Origin: Cupriavidus necator A5-1
GTDB lineage: Bacteria; Pseudomonadota; Gammaproteobacteria; Burkholderiales; Burkholderiaceae
DNA: 64,000 nt
Reading direction: 5' to 3'
NCBI RefSeq assembly: GCF_000744095.1
Contig: NZ_JQLI01000003.1
Location: 124,001-188,000 of the forward strand
Made by a program: the position numbers and the translations under genes. Positions 42,618-52,187 of the stretch are shown here, piece after piece (position 1 is the first letter of the stretch; each line of letters starts with the position of its first letter). A model generated the notes under the pieces. It was not told the DNA's origin, made no database searches, and saw only the letters and a program-made list of their open reading frames with translations.

Positions 42618-43817
42618 ATGTCAGGCTCAGTCACCATCTTCCACAACGTCGTCTGGTCGCGCCACAAGGGCCAGGTTTTTTCGGCGCTGCACCGGCTGCA
42701 CGGGCAGGGGCCGATCGCCTACCACATCGTGCAGATCGCCGAGACCGAGCACATGAGGCTGGGCTTCTCGGGCGTCGACTACAGCGCGCACCAATACCCG
42801 ATGCGGCAACTGTTCAGGGGCTGCTACGAGGACGTGCCGCGCTGGAAGCGGACGCTGCGGCTGGTGGCCGAGGTGCTGCGCTCCGACAGCGAGCTTGTGG
42901 TGCTGCCGGGCTACCACCTGCCCGAGTACTGGGCGATGCTGCTGGCCTGCATCGCGACCGGCAAGCAACGCGCCGTGTTCTGCGATTCCACCGGACGCGA
43001 CCGCCCGCGGCGGCTGCTTACCTCGCTGCCCAAGCGGTTGTTCTTCGCGCTGTGCCAGGGCTACTTCGGCTTCGGCGAGCGCAGCCAGGAATATCTGATG
43101 TCGCTTGGCGCCCGGCGCGAGCGCATTTTCATCCCATGCCAGGCGGCTGCGCTGGGCGACGGCTATACCCCCGAGCAGGCCCTGGCCCGGCGGCTGCTGG
43201 CGCGGGCGCCACAGGCGGTGGTGTTTCTCTATGTCGGACGGCTGTCTGCCGAGAAAGGGCTCGACTGCCTGCTCGACGCCTTCGCCGGCCTGCTGCCATC
43301 GATGCCCGATGCCACGCTGCGGCTGGCCGGCTCCGGCCCGATGGCTGACAGCCTGAGCGAGCGCATCGGCGCGCTCGGGCTGGCGCACGCGGTGACTTTG
43401 CTGGGCAGCGTCAGCGATTCGGCGCTGGAAGCCGAGTATGCGCGCGCCACTTGCCTGGTGCTGCCAAGCTACAGCGAGCCATGGGGCCTTGTGGTCAACG
43501 AGGCGCTGGCGCATGGCTGCCCCGCGGTGGTCAGCGACAACTGCGGCTGCGTGCCCGAGCTGGTGCAGGAGGGCGAGACCGGCCTGGTGGTGCCCGCGCG
43601 CGACGTGGCCGCGCTGCAGGCTGCGCTGGGCAGGGCTGTGCAGGTGTTCGCCAATACCCGCGCCACCGCTCAGCGCTGCATCGACCTGATCCGCCGCTTC
43701 GACCCCGCGGCGGCAGCCGCCCATATCGACCGCGGCTGCACCCGGCTGCTGCGCGGCAAGGCTGCGCCCGCGCGCCCCGGCGTGGCCGAGGCCGAGGCGC
43801 CACGGAGCACCCAATGA
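42618..43817 (+). CDS. Family 4 glycosyltransferase
   Basis: A 399-residue GT4 enzyme. The donor-binding end shows VVFLYVGRLSAEKGLDCLLDAFA and PSYSEPWGLVVNEALAHGCPAVVSD, with the two conserved glutamates. Its N-terminus is atypical (MSGSVTIFHNVVWSRHKGQV). It is coupled to the next glycosyltransferase by an ATGA overlap. Confidence 0.9.
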   Translation: MSGSVTIFHNVVWSRHKGQVFSALHRLHGQGPIAYHIVQIAETEHMRLGFSGVDYSAHQYPMRQLFRGCYEDVPRWKRTLRLVAEVLRSDSELVVLPGYHLPEYWAMLLACIATGKQRAVFCDSTGRDRPRRLLTSLPKRLFFALCQGYFGFGERSQEYLMSLGARRERIFIPCQAAALGDGYTPEQALARRLLARAPQAVVFLYVGRLSAEKGLDCLLDAFAGLLPSMPDATLRLAGSGPMADSLSERIGALGLAHAVTLLGSVSDSALEAEYARATCLVLPSYSEPWGLVVNEALAHGCPAVVSDNCGCVPELVQEGETGLVVPARDVAALQAALGRAVQVFANTRATAQRCIDLIRRFDPAAAAAHIDRGCTRLLRGKAAPARPGVAEAEAPRSTQ

Positions 43818-45112
43818 AAATCCTGATCTGTGGGCAGAACTATGCGCCCGAACTGACCGGCACCGGCAAGTACACCGCCGAGATGGCCGAGGCCCTGGCC
43901 GCGGCCGGGCATGAGGTGCGGGCGGTGTGTGGCCCGCCGTACTACCCGGCCTGGCGGGTCGAGGAAGGCTACTCGGCGTGGCGCTACCGGCGCGAGCAGC
44001 GCGGCGGCGTGCGCGTGCACCGGGTGCCGCTGTGGGTGCCGCGGCGCCCGGGCGGGCTGAACCGCCTGCTGCACCTTGGCAGCTTCGCACTGGCGGCGCT
44101 GCCGGCACTGCTGGCCCAGGCATGGTGGCGCCCGGACGTGGTGATGGTGGTCGCGCCCGGCTTGATGAGCGCACCCGGCGGCTGGCTGCTGTCCAGGCTG
44201 ACCGGCGCGCTCGCCTGGCTGCACCTGCAGGACTACGAGGTCGACGCCGCCTTCGAACTCGGGCTGCTGCGCGGCGCCCGTGCGCGCCGCGCCGCGCTGG
44301 CGGTGGAGCGCGCGCTGCTGCGCGGCTTCGACGTGGTGTCGACCATCTCGGAGAAGATGACGCAGGCCGCCGCGCGCAAGGGCGTGCCGGGCGCGCGCAT
44401 CGTGCTGCTGCCGAACTGGGTCGATGCCGACGCCATCCACCCGCTGGATCGCCCCAGCGCGTATCGCGAGTCGCTGGGCATTGCCCCGCACCAGAAGGTG
44501 GTGCTGTACGCCGGCAACATGGGCGCCAAGCAGGGGCTGGATGTGCTGATGTGCGCCGCCGCGGCGCTGGCGGGCCAGCCCGACATCGTGTTCGTGTTCT
44601 GCGGCAACGGCCCGGCCCGCCAAGACCTCGAACTCCACTGCGCCGGCCTCGAGAATTGCCGCTTTATCGAGCTGCAGCCGACGGACCGGCTCAACGAACT
44701 GCTGAACCTGGCAGACATCCACGTGCTGCCGCAGCGCGGCGGGGCGGCCGACCTGGTGATGCCGTCCAAGCTGACCGGCATGCTGGCCAGCGGCCGTGCC
44801 ATCGTCGCCATGGCCGAGGGCGGGACCGAGCTGTTCGCCGCGCTGAGCGGGCGTGGCGTGGCCGTGCCGCCCGAGGACGCCGAGGCGCTGGCCCATGCGA
44901 TCCGCCGGCTCGCTGCCGATCCCGCGCAGCGCGCCGCGCTGGGCGCCGCGGCGCGCCTCTATGCGGTCAGCACGCTGTCGGCGCCGGTGGTGCTGGGCCG
45001 GCTGGAGGCACGGCTGCGCGTGCTGCGCGCAGGCGGCGCTGCCGCCGAAGCCGAACCGGCACCACGTGCTGAACTCACCGGTAGCGGGCTGCGCGCCGAG
45101 GAAGCGGAGTAA
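43814..45112 (+). CDS. WcaI-like colanic-acid-type glycosyltransferase
   Basis: A 432-residue GT4 enzyme of the WcaI kind: MKILICGQNYAPELTGTGKYTAEMAEALAAAGHEV, VCGPPYYPAWRV, and LQDYEVDAAFELGL are characteristic. WcaI adds the first fucose in colanic acid, consistent with gmd and fcl immediately upstream, but the sugar added here is inferred. ATGA overlap with the preceding gene. Confidence 0.9.
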   Translation: MKILICGQNYAPELTGTGKYTAEMAEALAAAGHEVRAVCGPPYYPAWRVEEGYSAWRYRREQRGGVRVHRVPLWVPRRPGGLNRLLHLGSFALAALPALLAQAWWRPDVVMVVAPGLMSAPGGWLLSRLTGALAWLHLQDYEVDAAFELGLLRGARARRAALAVERALLRGFDVVSTISEKMTQAAARKGVPGARIVLLPNWVDADAIHPLDRPSAYRESLGIAPHQKVVLYAGNMGAKQGLDVLMCAAAALAGQPDIVFVFCGNGPARQDLELHCAGLENCRFIELQPTDRLNELLNLADIHVLPQRGGAADLVMPSKLTGMLASGRAIVAMAEGGTELFAALSGRGVAVPPEDAEALAHAIRRLAADPAQRAALGAAARLYAVSTLSAPVVLGRLEARLRVLRAGGAAAEAEPAPRAELTGSGLRAEEAE

Positions 45113-45249
45113 GCCATGCCCAAGCTACGTCCGCGCGCCGAGCGCCGCCGCCATCGCTGTCCGGGCGGATGCGAACCCTACCTGCCGTGGCCCCGCTGCC
45201 AGCGCCGTGCGCCGCCGGGGTGCCTGTTGTCCTGCAGAGGAGAGATGAC

Positions 45250-46449
45250 ATGCCAGCCATCGAGCCGGCCGCGCCGCGTACGTTCCGCGTAGTCCACAGC
45301 CCGGTGCACGGCGGCAACCTTCCTGCGCTGACCAGCATCCGCTTCCTGGCGGCGCTGACGGTGGTGCTGTGCCACTACGCCCAGATCGGCCTGCTGGCCG
45401 TACCGGACTGGTTCGTCACCGCGGCCGACGGCGGCCGCCCGGCGGTGTCGCTGTTCTTCGTGTTGTCGGGCTTCGTGCTGGCCTACAACTATCGCGACAG
45501 CCTTGCCAGCGGCGGCGTACGGGCCTTCTACGCGGCTCGCGTCGCGCGCATCTGGCCGGTGCTGCTGCTGTCGCTGCTGCCGGCGCTGGCGGTGACCGCG
45601 TGGCTGCTGCGCAGCGGCGACGCCGTGCTGCTGCGCGAATGGTACGGGCTGGCCCGGCCTGACGTGGCGCTGCTGGCGGCGAGCCTGCTGTGCCAGTTGC
45701 TGGCGCTGACCGCCTGGCTGCCGTTCGCCGGGCTGAACCAGCCCTGGAACGGGCCGGCGTGGAGCATCTCCTGCGAGGCCTTCTTCTATGCATTGTTCCC
45801 GGCGTTGCTGGCCTGGAGCGCTGCGCGCGGCGGCCTTGCGCTGCTGCGCTGGTGCGGACTGCTGTGGCTACTGCAGGGCGCGTGGATCCTGCTGGTCGAT
45901 GTCGCCACGCCGCCAGCGCGCTCGGGTTTCCTGATCGCGCAGTTCCCGCTGACGCACCTGTTCGAGTTCGTGCTGGGCGTGTGCGCTGCGCACTGGCACG
46001 CCCGCCTGCCGCTCGACGCCGACGCGCGCCACCGGATCGGTCTTGCGCTGACCTGCGCTGCGCTGGCGGCGCTTGCCACACTGGCGCTGGCGCCCCCGGG
46101 TAGCTGGCCGGCTTTCTACCTGCAGTCGCCACTGTTCGGCGCACTGGTTCTGGGGCTTGCGCTGCTGCAGCGGCCCGTGCTCGGCCTGCTGCACCGGCGC
46201 TGGATGGTCGCGCTGGGCGAGGCCAGTTTCTCGCTGTACCTGCTGCATGTGCCGCTGGGGCGTTTGGCCTGGCTGGCGGGCTGGCGCGCGCCGCAAGGGT
46301 GGCTGATGCTGGCGCTGGTGGTTGGCCTGAGCCTGCTGGTCTTCCGCATCTATGAGGAGCCGGTGCGCAGGTGGTTGCGCCGCCGGCTGGCCCCGGCCGC
46401 ACCGGCGCGCGCAGGCGCGAGGCTGCCGCCACGGGCGGTGCGGGGCTAG
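45250..46449 (+). CDS. Acyltransferase family 3 membrane protein, third in the locus
   Basis: A 399-residue membrane acyltransferase: ALTSIRFLAALTVVLCHYAQIG with the catalytic-type His, SLFFVLSGFVLAYNYRD and RVARIWPVLLL, followed by about nine more helices. It is only distantly similar to the two paralogues at 26-30 kb. The ATG at 45250 follows GGAGAGATGAC; a longer frame is rejected. The 137-bp gap before it holds no gene. Confidence 0.92.
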   Translation: MPAIEPAAPRTFRVVHSPVHGGNLPALTSIRFLAALTVVLCHYAQIGLLAVPDWFVTAADGGRPAVSLFFVLSGFVLAYNYRDSLASGGVRAFYAARVARIWPVLLLSLLPALAVTAWLLRSGDAVLLREWYGLARPDVALLAASLLCQLLALTAWLPFAGLNQPWNGPAWSISCEAFFYALFPALLAWSAARGGLALLRWCGLLWLLQGAWILLVDVATPPARSGFLIAQFPLTHLFEFVLGVCAAHWHARLPLDADARHRIGLALTCAALAALATLALAPPGSWPAFYLQSPLFGALVLGLALLQRPVLGLLHRRWMVALGEASFSLYLLHVPLGRLAWLAGWRAPQGWLMLALVVGLSLLVFRIYEEPVRRWLRRRLAPAAPARAGARLPPRAVRG

Positions 46450-46458
46450 GAGAACAGC

Positions 46459-47841
46459 ATGCGCAACCGTTTCACCACCTTGTGGATTTGGCTGGCGCTG
46501 TGCCCGCTGGCGGTCGATTTCAAGAGCGTCGACGAGAACGGCAGCCGCATCATGCAGATCCTGCTGACCCTGCCCGCCATTGCCGCCACCATCGTGCTGG
46601 CGCTGACCGCGCCGCGCTTCGCCGGCGGCAGCCGGCTGCGCACGGTGGTGACCATCGCGCTGATGCTGACCGTGCCGGGCAGCCTGTTGCCGCAGCTGCT
46701 GCAGGGCAACGACTTCGGCAACTACCTGCGCGTGCTGCTGCCTTTCATGCTGACGCTGTTCGGCTACCTGGCAACGTGCCGGCCCTGGCAGCAGGACCGG
46801 GTGGTGCAGATCGAGAAGGCCATGTTCACCGGCATGGTGATCTCGCTGCTGTTCAGCTTTGCCTATGGCATGGCGATCGGTGGGGGGCTGGAGACGGTGC
46901 GCTTCCGTATCGTGTCGGTGGTGTTCCTTGCGCTCCAGGGCCTGTTGCTGCACGAGTTCGTGGTGGCGCGGCGCTACTCGCGGCTGACGCTGCTGCTGTT
47001 CCTGCTGTCGGTGGCGATCGAGCTGCTGAGCGTGACCCGCAGCCTGCTGGTAGGCACCGCGATGCTGTTCTGCCTGGCCACCTGGCTGGGGGCGCCTTCG
47101 CTGCGCCAGCTGCTCAAGTCGGTGGCGCGCGCAATGGTCATTACCGTTGCGCTGATCGGCGGCACGGTGGTGATCGGCTCGGCGCTGTTTCCCAGCGTCG
47201 CCGCGCACTGGAGCCAGCGCATCTCGGCGGCCAAGGTCACGGTGTCGGGCATCGATCCTACCACCGCCACGCGGCTGGCCGAAATGAAGGACCAGTACGA
47301 CCAGGTCACCGCGAGCAAGACCGCGCTGCTGTTCGGCAAGGGCTATGGGCACAACTACCGCTATTCGCCGGACTACCTGATGGCGCTGGCTGGCCAGATG
47401 ACCGAGAAGGAGTTCTACGCCATCAACGAATGGGCAGCCGGACACAACTTCTGGGTGTACCAACTGTTCGCGGGCGGGCTCCTGCTCGGCATTGCCTTCC
47501 CGTTCGCGGTGCTGTTCGCGCTGTGGCGGGGTGCCGTGGTGTACCGGCGCTGGCGCCGCGATGCGCCGCACGCGCCGTACCTGCCCGTGCTCGGGCGCGC
47601 GCTGATGGTGCTGGCGGCGCTGCCGGCCACCTCGATCGGCGGCAATCCGCTGGGGCCGCGCTATTCCGGCCTGGTATACGGCGTTGCGCTTGGGCTGCTG
47701 GTGGGCTCCTGCATGCGGCTGCAGCGGCTGGCGGTGCGGCGCGTGGCACCGCCGACAGCGGCACCAGCGCGGTTGCCCCGCATTTCTCTCGCCCGCGCGT
47801 CCTCGTCCGCCAGGCGACCCACCCAAGGAGCCAGCGCATGA
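46459..47841 (+). CDS. Wzy-type polysaccharide polymerase candidate (O-antigen ligase-like)
   Basis: A 460-residue membrane protein with about ten to eleven helices and a large central periplasmic loop (SQRISAAKVTVSGIDPTTATRLAEMKDQYDQV) ahead of FGKGYGHN and HNFWVYQLFAGGLLLG, a layout typical of Wzy and ligase families, which have little sequence conservation. It is the only such gene in the locus, so the polymerase role follows mainly from topology and context. It is overlapped by the next glycosyltransferase (ATGA). Confidence 0.75.
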   Translation: MRNRFTTLWIWLALCPLAVDFKSVDENGSRIMQILLTLPAIAATIVLALTAPRFAGGSRLRTVVTIALMLTVPGSLLPQLLQGNDFGNYLRVLLPFMLTLFGYLATCRPWQQDRVVQIEKAMFTGMVISLLFSFAYGMAIGGGLETVRFRIVSVVFLALQGLLLHEFVVARRYSRLTLLLFLLSVAIELLSVTRSLLVGTAMLFCLATWLGAPSLRQLLKSVARAMVITVALIGGTVVIGSALFPSVAAHWSQRISAAKVTVSGIDPTTATRLAEMKDQYDQVTASKTALLFGKGYGHNYRYSPDYLMALAGQMTEKEFYAINEWAAGHNFWVYQLFAGGLLLGIAFPFAVLFALWRGAVVYRRWRRDAPHAPYLPVLGRALMVLAALPATSIGGNPLGPRYSGLVYGVALGLLVGSCMRLQRLAVRRVAPPTAAPARLPRISLARASSSARRPTQGASA

Positions 47842-49100
47842 AGATCCTGCAATTGCTGCCATCACTGGATCCGCGCCAGGGCGGGCCCGCCGAGTGCGTG
47901 CGCCAGAGCGCCATCGCATTGCGGGCGCAGGGCCACCGGGTCGAGGTGCTGACGCTCGACGCACCGGATGCACCGTGGCTGCGCGGCGCTGGGCCGGACG
48001 TGCACGCGCTCGGGCCCGCCCGTGGCGGCTATCGCTACTGCCGGGCGCTGCTGCCGTGGCTGCGCGCCAATGCGCCGGCGTTCGACGCGGTCATCGTCAA
48101 CGGGCTCTGGCAGCACCACGGCTTTGCCGTCTGGCGGGCGCTGCGCGCCAGCGGGGTGCCGTACTTCGTGTTCCCGCACGGCATGCTGGACCCGTGGTTC
48201 CGGCGCACCTATCCGCTCAAGCACCTGAAGAAGTGGCTGTACTGGCCGTGGGCCGAATACCGCGTGCTGCGCGATGCGTGCGCGGTGCTGTTCACCGCGG
48301 AGGAGGAGCGCCGGCGCGCGCGCGAGTCGTTCTGGCTTTATCGCGCCCGCGAAGTGGTGGTCAGCTTCGGCACCAGCGCGCCACCGCCCGCGCAGGCGGC
48401 CGACGGTACCAGCCTGGCAGAGCGCTTCCTGGCTGCGCATCCCGGGCTGCGGGGCAAGCGCATCGTGCTGTTCCTCGGCCGCATCCACCCCAAGAAGGGC
48501 TGCGACGTGCTGATCGGGAGCTTCGCGCAGGCCTGCGCGCAGATGCCCGACGCGCACCTGGTGATCGCCGGGCCCGACAGCGCCGGCTGGAGCCGCGAAC
48601 TGCGTGAGCTGGCCCGCGCGCATGGCGTCGCGCACCGGATCAGCTGGCCCGGCATGCTGCGCGACGAGATGAAGTGGGGCGCCTTCCATGCCAGCGAGGT
48701 GTTCGTGCTGCCATCGCACCAGGAGAACTTCGGCATCGCGGTGGCCGAGGCGCTGGGCTGTGGGCTGCCCGGGCTGCTGTCGACGCAGGTCAATACCTGG
48801 CGCGAAGTGGTGCAGGGCAGTGCCGGGCTGTGCGCGCCAGACACCGTCGACGGCACGGCGCGGATGCTGCGCGACTGGTTCGCACTCACGCCCGCGGGGC
48901 GCGAGCGCATGCGTGCGTGCGCGCACGCGGTGTTCGCGCGGCATTTCACGGTTGAGGCCATGGCCGCGGACCTGTTGCGGGTGGTGCAGGAGGGCGTTGC
49001 GCAGGCGACCGGCGGGCAGGGCGGCGGACAGGACGGCGTGCGGCGCCAGGCCGGCCTGGCGACGAGCTTGCTGGCGCAAGGGGTGGAAGACAACCGGTAA
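47838..49100 (+). CDS. Family 4 glycosyltransferase
   Basis: A 420-residue GT4 enzyme: MKILQLLPSLDPRQGGPAECV, FPHGMLDPWFRRTYPLKHLKKWLYW (seen in transferases of colanic acid/cepacian loci), IVLFLGRIHPKKGCDVLI and PSHQENFGIAVAEALGCGLPGLLS. A Gly/Gln/Ala-rich tail of ~35 residues follows the domain. ATGA overlap with the polymerase gene. Confidence 0.92.
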   Translation: MKILQLLPSLDPRQGGPAECVRQSAIALRAQGHRVEVLTLDAPDAPWLRGAGPDVHALGPARGGYRYCRALLPWLRANAPAFDAVIVNGLWQHHGFAVWRALRASGVPYFVFPHGMLDPWFRRTYPLKHLKKWLYWPWAEYRVLRDACAVLFTAEEERRRARESFWLYRAREVVVSFGTSAPPPAQAADGTSLAERFLAAHPGLRGKRIVLFLGRIHPKKGCDVLIGSFAQACAQMPDAHLVIAGPDSAGWSRELRELARAHGVAHRISWPGMLRDEMKWGAFHASEVFVLPSHQENFGIAVAEALGCGLPGLLSTQVNTWREVVQGSAGLCAPDTVDGTARMLRDWFALTPAGRERMRACAHAVFARHFTVEAMAADLLRVVQEGVAQATGGQGGGQDGVRRQAGLATSLLAQGVEDNR

Positions 49101-49193
49101 GGAGGTGGGGAGGTACGAACGCGAAGGCCGGGACGGGGCTGACGTCGCCTGCGAGGGGGCGATGGCGAGGGCAGAAAAACAAGGAGTGACGCT

Positions 49194-50924
49194 ATGTTTG
49201 TCGATGCAAGGCAAATCGAACAGAACACGACATTGCGCACCACGGTGTGCATCGTTGGCGCAGGGGTCGCGGGCATCACGCTGGCGCTGCAGATGCAGCG
49301 CATGGGCATCGATGCCTGTGTGCTGGAAAGCGGTGGCTACAAGTCGGACGAAGATACACGGGACCTGTACCGGGGTGAGAACGCCGGGCTGCCCTACAGC
49401 TTTGCCGACGGTTGCCGCAGCCGCTACCTGGGCGGCAGCAGCAACTGCTGGGGCGGCTGGTGCCGGCCGCTTGACCCGTGGGACCTGGAGCGTCGCGACT
49501 GGGTGCCGCACAGCGGCTGGCCGTTCGGGCTGGACGAGCTCAAGCCCTACTACGAGCGTACCCACGACCTGCTCAAACTCGGCCCGCACAACTTTGACCC
49601 CGCCTGGTGGGAAGCAGCCATCGGCCGCGCGGATGTCCGGCGCCTGCCGCTGAGCGGCGAGAGCATCCGCGACACCATCTCGCAGTTCAGCCCGCCGGCG
49701 CGTTTCGGCAAGCTGTACCGCGACGCGCTGGCCGGCGCCGATCGCGTCCAGGTGCTTCTCCACGCCAACGTGACCGCGATCGAGAGCGATACCCACGCCG
49801 GCACGGTCACCCATGTGTCGGTTTCCACGCTGAGCGGCAAGCGTTTGCGCGTGGTGGCGCAGCGCTTCGTGCTGGCCGCCGGCGGCATCGAGAACGCGCG
49901 GCTGATGCTGGCCTCGAACCGGGCCAGCCCGGCGGGGCTGGGCAACGCCAACGACCTGGTGGGCCGCTACTTCATGGACCATCCGCGCCTGATGTCGGGC
50001 TGGGTGCACTTCAACCAGGCGTGGTCGCGCAACAAGCTGTACGACATCAAGTACCACTACCAGAACGCGGCGGTCAGCGCGCACAGCACGCATATCTCGT
50101 CGCAGTTCGCGCTGCGGCCCGAGGTGCTGGCGCGCGAGCGGCTGCTCAATGCGCGGGTCTGGTTCTTTTCGATGTTCTTCGGTGAGGGCAGCGCCGGTGC
50201 CGAGGCGCTGATCCGTGCCAAGCAGGCCATGCTGCGCAAGGACCAGCCCGGCTACCGGCTCAGCCGCGACCTGCTCACCATGGCCACGCACCCGGTCGAT
50301 ACCGTCGGTTTCGGGCTGACGCGGCTGTTGCAGCCGCGTGCGCTGATCTCGGGCGTGCGCATGCAGGCCATCGTCGAGGCCGCGCCCGATCCGGAAAGCC
50401 GCATCACGCTGGGCGACCAGCGCGACCGCCTGGGCATGCCGCGCGTGCGCGTGAACTGGCGGCTTGGCAGCCTGGTGCAGCGCACCTTCGACCGTACCTT
50501 CGCGCTGCTGGCCGACGAGCTGCAGCGCAACGGCGTGGGCCGCGTCACGCTCGACCCGCCGATGGAGGGGCAGCCGTGGCCCGCCTCGCTCGAAGGTACC
50601 TGGCACCACATGGGAACCACACGCATGCACGACTCGCCGCGGCATGGCGTGGTGGACCGCAACTGCCGTGTGCATGGCATCGGCAACCTGTATGTCGCCG
50701 GCAGCTCGGTGTTCCCGACCGTCGGCGCGAACTTCCCCACCATCACCATCGCCGCGCTGGCGCTGCGGCTCAGCGACCACCTGGCCCGCACGCTGGATGA
50801 CACCGCACGCGCGGCTGGCGTCGCGCCGGCCGAAGCCACGCCGGCGCACAGCGAGGAAGAAGCGCTGGCTCTGCGCAAGTCCGCCCTGGCCGCACCGGAT
50901 GCCCTGGAAGGAGAACCGACATGA
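49194..50924 (+). CDS. GMC-family FAD oxidoreductase in the exopolysaccharide operon
   Basis: A 576-residue flavoprotein of the glucose-methanol-choline group. FAD motif IVGAGVAGITLALQMQ (residues 20-35) follows a short N-terminus without a signal peptide, so it is predicted cytoplasmic. Middle signature YLGGSSNCWGGWCRP, and C-terminal HHMGTTRMHDSPRHGVVD and LYVAGSSVFPTVGANFPTITI (from residue 471), are most like the gluconate/sugar-oxidising GMC subset. It sits between a glycosyltransferase and wza and overlaps wza by ATGA, so it is part of the operon. It may oxidise a sugar or sugar intermediate for the polymer; no such step is known in colanic acid. Confidence 0.9.
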   Translation: MFVDARQIEQNTTLRTTVCIVGAGVAGITLALQMQRMGIDACVLESGGYKSDEDTRDLYRGENAGLPYSFADGCRSRYLGGSSNCWGGWCRPLDPWDLERRDWVPHSGWPFGLDELKPYYERTHDLLKLGPHNFDPAWWEAAIGRADVRRLPLSGESIRDTISQFSPPARFGKLYRDALAGADRVQVLLHANVTAIESDTHAGTVTHVSVSTLSGKRLRVVAQRFVLAAGGIENARLMLASNRASPAGLGNANDLVGRYFMDHPRLMSGWVHFNQAWSRNKLYDIKYHYQNAAVSAHSTHISSQFALRPEVLARERLLNARVWFFSMFFGEGSAGAEALIRAKQAMLRKDQPGYRLSRDLLTMATHPVDTVGFGLTRLLQPRALISGVRMQAIVEAAPDPESRITLGDQRDRLGMPRVRVNWRLGSLVQRTFDRTFALLADELQRNGVGRVTLDPPMEGQPWPASLEGTWHHMGTTRMHDSPRHGVVDRNCRVHGIGNLYVAGSSVFPTVGANFPTITIAALALRLSDHLARTLDDTARAAGVAPAEATPAHSEEEALALRKSALAAPDALEGEPT

Positions 50925-52078
50925 CCTCCCGGATCGTCATGGCCTGCGCGCTTTCCGGCGTGCTGGCCGCGTGTTCGTGGGCGCCGGGGCCGGCGCTGGA
51001 CGGCAGCCGGCTGCAGGATGACCTCGGCGCCAAGACCGGCGCGCAGACCTATCCCGTACGGCTGATCACCGCCGAGGTGATCCGCGCCCAGATCGACGCC
51101 GTGGCCGTTTCCAACAGCCAGGTCTCGCCGGCGCGCGGCGTCGACCTGCGCGCCAGCATCGAGCGCTACGAATACCTGGTCGGCCCGCAGGACGTGCTCG
51201 GCGTGACGGTGCTGTTCAATCCGCAGCTCAGCTCGACCGCGCCGGCCGCGCCCGCCGCCGCGCAGATGATGCCGACCGAGGCCGCGCAGCCGCAGCTGCC
51301 GCTGGACCAGAACGGCTTCCGCGTGTCGCGCAACGGCGAGCTGTATTACCCGCCAGTGGGCCTGATCAAAGTGGGCGGACGCTCCATCGAGGAGGTACGG
51401 CGCATGATTACGCGCGGCCTGGAGCGGGACCTGCGCGATCCCCGCGTCGATGTGCGCGTGATCGCCTACCGGCATGGCCGCGTCGACGTGACCGGCATGG
51501 TGCGCAACCCCGGCTCGATCCCGGTCACCGACGTGCCGCTGACCATGATCAACGCCGTGGCGCGCACCGGCGGCACCATGCCCGAGGCCGACGTGCAGCG
51601 GGTGCGGCTGACCCGCGGCCACGATGTCTACGAGCTCGACCTGGAGGCGCTGATCGACCGGCGCAACGGCTACAGCGACTTCCTGCTGCAGGCCGGCGAC
51701 ATCGTCAACGTTCCCGACCGGCTTGGCAGCCGCATCTTCATCCTGGGCGAGGTGGCCAAGCCGACTTCACTGCTGATGAACCGCGGCCGCCTGACGGTGG
51801 CCGATGCGCTGGCCGGCGTCAACAGCATCGATGTGCGCTACGCCGACCCGCGCCAGGTCTTCATCATCCGTGGCATGCGCGACAACCCGACCACGCCGGA
51901 GGTGTTCCGCCTCGACATGAGCCAGATCGACGCGCTGTTGCTGTCCACGCAGTTCCGGCTGGAGCCGCTGGACGTGGTCTACGTAGGTACCTCGGATGCG
52001 GTGCGCTTCAACCGTGTGCTGGAGCAGATCACGCCGACCATCCAGACGCTGTTCTTCACCAAGGAGCTGTCGCGCTGA
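50921..52078 (+). CDS. Wza-type outer-membrane polysaccharide export lipoprotein
   Basis: A 385-residue export channel protein. Lipobox LAAC gives Cys18. Domain order fits the OPX family: poly_export domain (EYLVGPQDVLGVTVLFNP...GELYYPPVGLIKVGGRSIEEVRRMI), then SLBB repeats (VDVTGMVRNPGSIPVTD, IFILGEVAKPTSLLMNRG). It has an Ala/Pro insertion near residues 105-120. The ATGA overlap couples it to the GMC oxidoreductase. Confidence 0.95.
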   Translation: MTSRIVMACALSGVLAACSWAPGPALDGSRLQDDLGAKTGAQTYPVRLITAEVIRAQIDAVAVSNSQVSPARGVDLRASIERYEYLVGPQDVLGVTVLFNPQLSSTAPAAPAAAQMMPTEAAQPQLPLDQNGFRVSRNGELYYPPVGLIKVGGRSIEEVRRMITRGLERDLRDPRVDVRVIAYRHGRVDVTGMVRNPGSIPVTDVPLTMINAVARTGGTMPEADVQRVRLTRGHDVYELDLEALIDRRNGYSDFLLQAGDIVNVPDRLGSRIFILGEVAKPTSLLMNRGRLTVADALAGVNSIDVRYADPRQVFIIRGMRDNPTTPEVFRLDMSQIDALLLSTQFRLEPLDVVYVGTSDAVRFNRVLEQITPTIQTLFFTKELSR

Positions 52079-52187
52079 TTACCTGAGCACTGAGCACAAC
52101 CACCATAACCATACCGCGTGCGCACGCCCCGGCGTGCAGTACCGCGGATCGCGGAAAAACGTCGTCTGGGCAGAACGGGGAGTCGAC

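Noticed and set aside
47862..50849. A 995-codon minus-strand open frame through the glycosyltransferase and GMC genes
   Set aside because: It overlaps two well-supported plus-strand genes and has low-complexity Arg/Gln/His composition.
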